Positions 9,594 through 17,069 of a DNA stretch of 20,782 nucleotides are shown piece by piece. The first letter of the stretch is position 1; each line of letters begins with the position of its first letter. Position numbers and translations under genes: made by a program. The notes below the pieces were generated by a model. It had not been told where the DNA came from. It made no database searches and worked only from the letters and a program-made list of their open reading frames with translations. The stretch is from Pelargonium cotyledonis (taxonomy: Eukaryota > Streptophyta > Magnoliopsida > Geraniales > Geraniaceae), in assembly GCA_036897625.1 (NCBI GenBank), contig JAYMTA010001280.1:1-20782 (forward strand). The letters run 5' to 3'.

Positions 9594-10895
9594 TAGAAGT
9601 AATCTTCTATATCTCTTGGTTCTTGAAATTGCATTGCTCTGGTAGTTTTTCCACAGCTTTTGAAATGATGATTGTTTTCGTGCTGTTGGTTTTGTTTCAT
9701 TTATGTTGTGTTTGATGGTCTATCATTTACCATTTCAATTTTGGCATGGTTAAGGTTGTACCTGTTCTTGTAAATTAGTTGTACGTTTATGACTTAATCG
9801 AATGAAAGGAACTTCATGTTTCTATTTTTTGTATCTTTGCACGAGCTATGGCATATTTGGGAGTCGTTTCGAATGAAGCCTCATTTCGCCATCACATTGG
9901 TGCTAGAGCATATTACTTTCTTCTTGTACTGTTGACACATGAAATGTTTCCTATTCCCATATGATCTTGGATTGATTATAAGATAATTAGACATTATATG
10001 GCTCATAGTACAATCATTAGATGGGCTGGAAGTTTGAACTACTAGGACACGTTCATTTAGTGCTACACTGACCTTAGAATAGAGAAGTTGGGAAAAAGGA
10101 AACTTTGTTATTCACTTGCATAGACTACATGGGAGGTGAGGGTTATCCAAACTATTTTCAATAGAATCAGCTAAAACTACGTATCTTCCAATGCACCTTG
10201 GAAGGTCTAGCAGGAGAGAATGGACGGAAGTTAAGCAATAGAAATGGTAGTCATTGATCGGCATTACAGTACTCGCTTTGTCTATGTTTCTTGATCAGTT
10301 CATGTAAATATGGGCAATGTGAAGCAGGGTATCTACCTTTTAGTATGAGTAGGCACATCATTTTTTTTGAACCTGCTGAATACCTCTATTTGTGTTGCAT
10401 TCTCCATGAAACTTCTTAAATCAGATCAAGGTTTGGACTAGGATAGGGCATTCGGACAGTTGGACAACTAGACACTGTTATGTTTGTCAACTATACACAA
10501 ACCATCAACGTATAATCATTGAGTTGGTTTTTTTAGGAAGGGATCTTGGTTGAAACTTTGGGTAGATTGTCTATTTATAGTTCATTTAGTTAGACTGGGA
10601 TGTGCTATCAATACCCTGGTGTGGAGAAATATAGACTTTTGTGATGTTAACTTCGGCCACTGTTTTACCAGCAAGTTACTTTTTCCGGGGAGCTTTGAAG
10701 ATAGTCCTAATTGCATCATGCGATTGTCGGTTCTCATATTTGTTCTCAAAACAATATCCTAGCTATCATGTTGAATTCTCACTATTTCGAGACATATAGT
10801 AGTTGTACTTGCTGAAGTGAGAATGTATTTGGAAGCAATCTTATCTGCTAGCTCCTTTAGGGTTAAGGGTATTAATGTTTTGCATAAAGCTTCCA
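9594..10895. other. Intergenic, no gene recognised
   Basis: The first 200-250 bp are probably the glycosylase 3' UTR, ending near the run around 9790-9830. The rest is unremarkable single-copy-looking DNA, somewhat less AT-rich than the flanks to the right. Short ORFs exist but none shows a recognisable domain or a splice-compatible continuation. Confidence 0.45.
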
Positions 10896-11070
10896 TTTTT
10901 TTTTTTGGGTTTATACCATGGGGTTCCGAGCGGGCCCGCACATTGGCGGTTGGCACTTTTAAACCGTTTTATCTCACCCAAACTAATCCTCATTCAAGGT
11001 TTGTTCACAGTTAAAGCCTTCCCTTCTCCTCATGGGTGTGTTGAGGGGGATCGAACGCAAGCGCATGTCA
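10896..11070 (-). mobile_element. SINE-like retroposon, copy 1
   Basis: Read on the minus strand, a tRNA promoter B-box-like GCGTTCGATCC lies near 11045-11055 and the sequence ends in a run of 11 A, the complement of the T run at 10896-10906. That order, a head with a polymerase III box and an A-rich tail, is how plant SINEs look. A related sequence in the same orientation lies at about 16150-16316: both share AAACTAATC, CATTCAAG and AGTTAAAG in the same order. The A box and target-site duplication are not clear, so the 5' limit is uncertain. Confidence 0.45.
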
Positions 11071-11090
11071 AAAGGAGAACTAAGCAAATG

Positions 11091-11223
11091 TCTCGAGGCT
11101 ACAAAGCCTAATGCCAACTTTTCATTTTCACTGTTTACATTTCTAAACAAAAATTATAAATCAAAAGACATATATGTAATTCAAATACATCTCAAGGCTA
11201 CAAGCCAAATGCCAACTTTTCAT
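11091..11223. repeat. Imperfect 34-bp direct repeat flanking 64 bp
   Basis: A segment beginning TCTCGAGGCTACAAAGCC at 11091-11125 is repeated at 11190-11223 as TCTCAAGGCTACAAGCC. Both copies continue into ATGCCAACTTTTCAT. The 64 bp between them are AT-rich. It lies just outside the head of the SINE-like copy, so it may be a local duplication linked to that insertion. Confidence 0.7.
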
Positions 11224-11769
11224 CAGCTGCAAGCAACAATTTATGAGAGATACCAACCTCTATCAGAATGATATACACACAAATTAAGACAAAGAATTAG
11301 TCCTAAATGTTACTGAAATGCAAAATTCAAAGTTATTTCGGTAGCTTTGAATAAGAAATTTTGTTTAGAAATGAGAATCAAGAATCGAAAATGAGAATTG
11401 GATTTCAATTTCATCGAATTTGTGTTATCATTTTTGGGTATGAAAATGTTATCTTAAATCCTAAGCAAACATAGGAATGTACGATTAATTGTACCACAAA
11501 TGTGAAGAACAGAACCAAACCAAAACAGCTTCATTGTGGCACAAGAACAACTTCCAAATTGTGTATAGATTAAGTAGGGTTTGCTACAAGCATTGTTACA
11601 ATTTTGTTTTCACTCTAAACCGATTCAAGCAATCTATAAACAGTTGGTTATCACTTGTAAAATCTTGGTTTGCAGAATCCTTTGCAAACCCGATCAATGG
11701 GTAGCTGTTCCCATTCGATCCGTGTGAATTAGACTCAGCATCTGCAGATCTAGCACTTTATTCCATTCC
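11224..11769. other. Intergenic, no gene recognised
   Basis: AT-rich, with repeated GAGAATC/GAGAATT motifs near 11374-11400. The short ORFs lack recognisable domains. The right-hand part may be decayed sequence beyond the RNase H-like pseudogene. Confidence 0.4.
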
Positions 11770-12225
11770 TTCAATCCCTTGTGATCAAGTGACAAACTTT
11801 TGTTTTAGCTTCTCGATACACATGCTGTGTACTAGCATTCTTAAACGATGTCATGATATGTCTGCACGAGTCCACAATATCAACATACTTGTAGTTTTTC
11901 CCGTGTGACCAAGAATCACGCTCACCACTTCAACCGAGTCGCATTCTATCAAAAGATCCGCATTGGTGATGATAGCTTTTTGAGCCAGCTTGAGCCCTTG
12001 GTACAACACCCATATCTCCACGTAGGCTGCACAGTCAAAGCCGATTCTGAAACTGAAACCAGCTAGAAAGGCGTCGGTGAAGTCGCGAACGATACTGCTT
12101 GAGCCGCATTCCTCCGGATTGCCTTTAGAGCAACCGTAAGTGTTGAGTTTGTAGGTGAGGAAGGGAGGGAGTTCCCAAGCAACTATCACCACGCTGTTGT
12201 CATGATTCGTGAATGATCCCGCACT
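11770..12225 (-). pseudogene. Decayed RNase H-like domain (RVT_3 type) fragment
   Basis: On the minus strand the frame upstream of 11851 reads like the RNase H domain found at the end of plant LINE polyproteins and in stand-alone plant RNase H-like genes. It has a W-E-L-P-P lead-in, KLNTYGCSKGN, AAYVEIWVLYQGLKLA and LLIECDSVEVV. The first catalytic Asp (normally in NTDG) is Tyr here. The Glu (VEIW) and the second Asp (ECDS) remain. After the ILGHTGK segment the match shifts frame: DSCRHIM and HVYREA appear in another frame, consistent with loss of one base in the T5 run at 11895-11899. The last catalytic Asp after REA is also missing. No ATG opens the frame (it starts after a TAG near 12226), and no reverse transcriptase lies upstream. 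A non-functional remnant is the best reading. Confidence 0.7.
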
Positions 12226-12341
12226 CTAGAGGGAGTTGGCGTAATATTTGTGGGACGATTAGGTGTGGGAATATTTGGCGTTGACTAGAATGGAGGATGA
12301 TGTTGGATATGGAGTGGAAGTGAGAGTGGTAATGTAGTAGA

Positions 12342-13371
12342 ACCATGGTCGTCTTAAGAATTTCCAGAGTCCTGTGTCAAAAATGAAAGTTGACCCCTAA
12401 ATTTTTTGAATCAAGATTGATCGTGAACTAATGAAAGTAAACTCGATTAATTCACCGAAATTATTTATTCGGTTACAAATATAAACCGTAATTTATAAAC
12501 TGTTAAACTTAAGAGCAAAAAATGAAATGAATACAGTATTTGATTCATTGGGACACAATAAAAATAACAAAGACTTTTTTCTTATAGACTATGAATATTT
12601 AAGAACTGAACCACCATGTGCAATATTTGATTTTTAAGAACCGCAACCGACTGAAGACTACAATTAAACCATACTAAGTCAATTATGTTAATTATCAATC
12701 AGTTTTGATTTTATTTATATACTGACACAATATAAAAGGGTTGAGTTAGACACAAAGCCACAAAGGGTCAATTGAGCTGAGTGTCATGGACCGAGTGTAT
12801 ATGACACAAAAATTATATTCGAATGCCGAAATTGGAATACTCGCAAGACTTGCACATGTGACTGTAATGTGCAAAATGGACAACATTCATGAGAGCCCAA
12901 AAATGCAGGTCCAAGCACACACCTTCCAAGGCCGTATTTCCTACATTTTGTGGAAGTTTCTAGAATTATTGGGAAGAATTCATAGTTTCTTAGAGTTTGT
13001 AGAATTTTCTAGAGCCACAATCCTAACCGTAGATTGTAGTATTGTACTTTAGATCATATTCATCAATTTTGTAAATCTTTTAGTGTAAAATAGGTGAGAG
13101 GTTCATTTGCCAAAATCATCCCCTGCATTGTAACCATATCTTGTGTGAAATAAACTTTCATTTAAACAATTCATTTATATTTTCTATTTCCCTTTGAGTT
13201 TGGTAGAGAAAATATTTACTTTAATCTCAAGTTTGTTGTAATTTATAACCATAGCTAATAACAGCAGCTAAAACTTCAAAACTTTGTAGTGGGCCCCTGG
13301 CATTTGGGAGAGCAATGTGCAATCGCTCACGTCGCTAAACCTACATCGCACACCCTAATAGCTGTCCTTAA
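12342..13371. mobile_element. Probable degenerate hAT-like non-autonomous element
   Basis: The left end (CATGGTCGTCTTAAGAATTT, then AGAGTCCTGTGTCAAAAATG and GACCCC) resembles plant hAT ends of the type CAGGGCCGTCTTTAG...GGGCCCTGTGCAAAA. The right end read in reverse (GGACAGCTATTAGGGTGTGC, then a GCGATTGCACA stretch and GGGGCCCAC) resembles the matching opposite end. Imperfect 8-bp direct repeats flank it: GTAGTAGA at 12334-12341 and GTAGTATA at 13372-13379 (7 of 8), the size expected for hAT. No transposase is present inside. The inverted ends have diverged strongly, so borders and class are tentative. Confidence 0.45.
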
Positions 13372-13379
13372 GTAGTATA

Positions 13380-13781
13380 GTGAGATATGAAAATCGTAAG
13401 TAAGTTCACATATACAGAAAGTAATGGTTAGATTATATGAAAACAAATGCCATGAAAAGTATTTTATATATAGTAACTAATTTGTATCAATCCGAAGATG
13501 ATATGAATTAGGAATTCATTAAGGTTTAGGGTTTTCTTTTCACTTTTCTATTTTGTGGCCTTTGGGTCACTTTCCTATTTTCTTTTCATTTCATTAGGTT
13601 GTTTTTATCATTATTTGATTTGGATATTTAGAGTTGTTTTGGTAAGATTCAAATCGCCCGGCCTGCGGGTCGCTTATTTCCATTCGAAATTGGCAAGGAT
13701 CAATAATGTTACACAACCCTACTTTTAAGTTATAATTGCTCATTGCAATTCTATAACATCTTATTACACAACTCTGACATA
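13380..13781. other. Intergenic spacer with a small hairpin
   Basis: No gene seen. At 13729-13757, GTTATAATTGC and GCAATTCTATAAC form an imperfect inverted repeat around a 5-nt loop. Identical 9-bp direct repeats TTACACAAC lie on either side (13709-13717 and 13764-13772). The Helitron begins immediately after. Confidence 0.5.
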
Positions 13782-15282
13782 TCTATATATACTATAAAAG
13801 CTGGATCAAAATAAGAGTTTATAATGCATATTAGAGTGTCACCTCATCAATCTATTAATTTTGACACATAATTTTATTTAATTATAAAATTACCCAAGAA
13901 AAAGAACAAAATGCAATATTTTAAATTTCAGTTTATTTTTATAATTTAAGGAAATAATTCTTTTTAAGTTATGTATAATTTTTTAATGGAAAGAATTTTA
14001 GGCAATTTTATATTTCTTAAAAAAAAAAGGCAATTTGAAATACTACATTTTTTTTCCAGTGGAAATTATTATTTTAGGATTTTATTATATTCTTCATTAT
14101 TTTTAATAGAAATATCATTTTAGATTTTTTATTTATTTGAATTGAGACAATAAAACGTGATTTACCTTCTTATACACTTTTTATCATCAAACTACATTTT
14201 TATTGTGCACTATTTATTAATGGATTTCTTGCTTGATTTTTTATATATTTGTTTTGGTAATTTGATTAACATAATAATTGAAAATCTAATGCAATATGGT
14301 AAGTTTATATTGAGACTCAAACCTAATATAAAATTAGGTCATTTACTACACAAACTCTAAAATGCGATATATGTATAAATAGAGAATTATAGACTCCACC
14401 AAATTCAAAATTTATTGGTACTATTCAGGTGCGTATTATACATTATTCTCTTGATAATTATTGTTGTCTTGGTTCATAGTGTTTCCTGTTTGAATGTATT
14501 GCAATAATTAAGATTATTTATGTTCATTCTTTTTTTTAAGAGTTTTTTTTATTGATGTTGTTTAGAAATCCTTTACTATATTAGATGAAGAAATAAGGAG
14601 AGTGAGATGTGTAGCCGACAAAAAAAAAATACACAATTGATGTGTAGTTGATTTATGTTTATGTAATTGTGTGTGTGTGTATATATATATATATAACCAT
14701 ACACTTTGTTTAATTTTATTGTTTATGATATATTTTTATTTATACATAATATGTTTTAGATTTTTTTTCTAATTACTTTGTAGTACATTTGTGGAGCAAA
14801 CACTAAGTGGTGAAATCTATATTTTATATAGTTGTATTCGTATGAGTATATTTTTAGTTGAATCAATTATGTGCATGTATATGAAATTTTATTTTTTTTT
14901 TGCTCGGCAGGAATTATATATATTAAACATGTTAGGTCCAAAGAGGCTAATAGGGGAGTCCAAGAGGGACACAATACAATGAAGACTCGAAAATAAGCCT
15001 TTTTTTTTTATATAAGCGGTAAAATAAGCCATTAGCTCATTATATCTTACTATCACTTTGTTGCTTTTGATGTATTTCACTTTCTCGGATGTCTGTACTT
15101 TGATTCCTTTTTGAAATATCATTTTATTAATATACAAATACTTTTGCTAATAAAAAAAAACTATATCGGAAAGTGGCCACCAATATTCTAATAAGATGAC
15201 AACCAATTATATATTTAAAATAAAATTTAAAGTATTGTAACTAAATTATTCTTTACCGTGTAACGCAAAGGATATAAACTAG
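13782..15282 (+). mobile_element. Non-autonomous Helitron (1501 bp)
   Basis: The 5' end TCTATATATACTATAAAAG at 13782-13800 is the classic plant Helitron start with its terminal TC. The 3' end is CTAG at 15279-15282, preceded by GGATATAAA and by an imperfect hairpin built on CCGTG / TAACG / CAAAGG (15257-15271). That corresponds to the usual CCGTG-TAACG-CACGG palindrome. The insertion lies between A (13781) and T (15283) with no target duplication, as expected. The interior is AT-rich and encodes neither Rep nor helicase, so it would depend on an autonomous partner. The degraded hairpin suggests an old copy. Confidence 0.88.
14669..14695. repeat. (TG)n(TA)n microsatellite inside the Helitron
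   Basis: A compound dinucleotide tract, TG repeats followed directly by TA repeats, about 27 bp in all. It is likely length-polymorphic. Confidence 0.9.
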
Positions 15283-16149
15283 TAATATATATAAAACTTC
15301 ATCTTTTTTAAGACTAATACAATGCCTACCTCATTAAAAGTAAGAACCATTTAGTGGCACCTTTCATTTTTATTAGAAATTGAATGGGACCACTATTATT
15401 CTTTTTGGAAATGTCATAATTTGTGTTTATATTAAATATTTTTAAATAAACAAAATTTGGTAAATCATAAGTTTAATTTCATCCGATCTCTTTCCACAAT
15501 TCTATTGTGTGTTGTTATCTTAGTCACAACTCATTAGTTGATTATTTATTATACTAAGCAGTTAAAAATATGTCGGGTTATAATTATAATAATATTGTAT
15601 GTTTCAAATTTTGCATATACTAACATATTTTTTTTTTATCAAACACAAAATAACTTATCAAATGGTAAGTTACAACATTTCACCGCAATTTTATTCTCTC
15701 TTTTTTCATACACAATATATTCTTATTCCCTTATATATAAAAAATATTCTTATTTAAACTGTTAACAATCTTCTACTTTAACCAATATCTTTTAGAATTA
15801 AAAAAAAAAATTCAGTTGAGCTACACAACAGAAGTAGCATTTTCTTTTTAACCCCAAACTTTATCTTACCCGACACAATGAGATTTGAACCTATAAACTT
15901 CCACATGAAAATATGTGTCATGATCATTGCGGCATTCTCTTGAGGACTAGAATAATAACTTATTATCTTTTTATTTCTTTAATTTTCATAAATGAATGAC
16001 AAAGAGAATCAAGAATGAACAATGATAATGAGATTACTACTTTCAAGTCATTTTCATAATTAGAAGATTCACTTTTTAAAAGTCGTAACAACGAGAATCT
16101 CAATTAATTTCATCTATTGATTCTTCATATTACTTAATTTTGTGAAGTA
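15283..16149. other. AT-rich intergenic region, no gene recognised
   Basis: No coding sequence seen. A GGTTCAAATCTC box lies on the minus strand at 15880-15891. It resembles an RNA polymerase III B box and could mark a worn SINE or other retroelement, but no A box, tRNA fold or tail could be assigned. Confidence 0.4.
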
Positions 16150-16316
16150 AGTGGGTCCGCAAATTCGTAATTGACACATTTATGTCGTTTAACCACATTT
16201 AAACTAATCATCATTCAAGATTTGATGACAAGTTAAAGTTCTCACCTCTCTCAATAAATGTATTAAGCTAGAATCGAATTTGAGAGCTCTTACACTCGCG
16301 CAACCCTATATTTTAG
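16150..16316 (-). mobile_element. SINE-like retroposon, copy 2 (degenerate)
   Basis: It aligns with copy 1 in the same orientation. GTGGGTCCGCA here corresponds to GCGGGCCCGCA there, then AAACTAATCATCATTCAAG, AGTTAAAG and a B-box-like AATTCGATTC on the minus strand near 16271-16280. No poly(A) tail is left at the expected end near 16150. It is more diverged than copy 1. Confidence 0.35.
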
Positions 16317-17069
16317 TAATTGAATTTTATGTACTAAAATTAATTAAATATTATTTACTTGCTTAAAACTAAAATGGTGGCTATACGGCCTTGTTTAGTG
16401 TCTACAAACCTCTAAAAAAAATACAATTTATAGATCGGTATTACTAATTACGATAAATCTTTTTGTTTATTACGTCGACTTAGTAAAATGAAATATCAGA
16501 AAACTTTATTTATAACTGTGAATCAGGTCAACCTTGGTTACTCAAATTTCGTCAATTTGCATCTAAGTCATAAATTTCTTTGTATTCTGTGTTGTAGCAA
16601 AAAAAAAAAAAAAAAAACATTACAATTTTACTTTTAAGCAATTTTATAAAACAGCACTTATGACATTGCCTAAATTTACCAAACAATGCAATTGTTTCAA
16701 ACATTTTGTATAATTTTATAATAAAAAAGTCAGCCCAATCACTTATTACACTATTAATTAATTTATTAATATATTTATTGTGGTGAATTGCTATAATAGT
16801 GGAGAGAGAAAATGGTAATTACTCACTAATTTTTTCTTAATCACCATTCAAAATATAATTAACCAAAAAAAAAAAAAAAACAGAATCACCTCTCCGCTCC
16901 ACACCTTCACCACCACTACTATTTCTCCAAATCGCTCTCTCGATCTCTCCGTCTTTTTTTTTTTCTTTTTTTCATAAAATAAAAAAACACTTTCGCGAGA
17001 ACACTCACAAAATCGCATCTTCTTCTTCTCCAAATCCACCGATTTTCGTTTTTTTTTTCTCTTCCAGAA
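16317..17069. other. Upstream region and 5' UTR of the VAP27 gene
   Basis: The left part is AT-rich with poly(A) runs near 16601-16617 and 16866-16879, and no gene was seen. From about 16880 the sequence becomes a C/T-rich tract (CACCTCTCCGCTCC, CTCTCTCGATCTCTCCGTC, CATCTTCTTCTTCTCC) typical of plant 5' leaders and initiator regions. Transcription of the VAP27 gene therefore probably starts within about 16880-17000. No convincing TATA box was found. Confidence 0.5.

Noticed and set aside
10817-11271. Overlapping short plus-strand ORFs around the SINE-like copy
   Set aside because: They arise from the less AT-rich retroposon sequence, have no domain and are not linked by plausible splice sites.
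12780-13240. Possible solo LTR (TG start, AATAAA-like signal near 13147, CTAGA-rich middle) and an 88-codon ORF at 12786-13052
   Set aside because: No matching CA end with a 5-bp target duplication, primer site or polypurine tract was found, and the ORF has no domain. The probable hAT borders enclose it better.
14157-15137. Short ORFs inside the Helitron
   Set aside because: Low-complexity AT-rich translations without Rep, helicase or captured-gene similarity.
15860-15950. tRNA gene suggested by GGTTCAAATCTC on the minus strand
   Set aside because: No acceptor stem, anticodon arm or A box can be built around the B-box-like motif.
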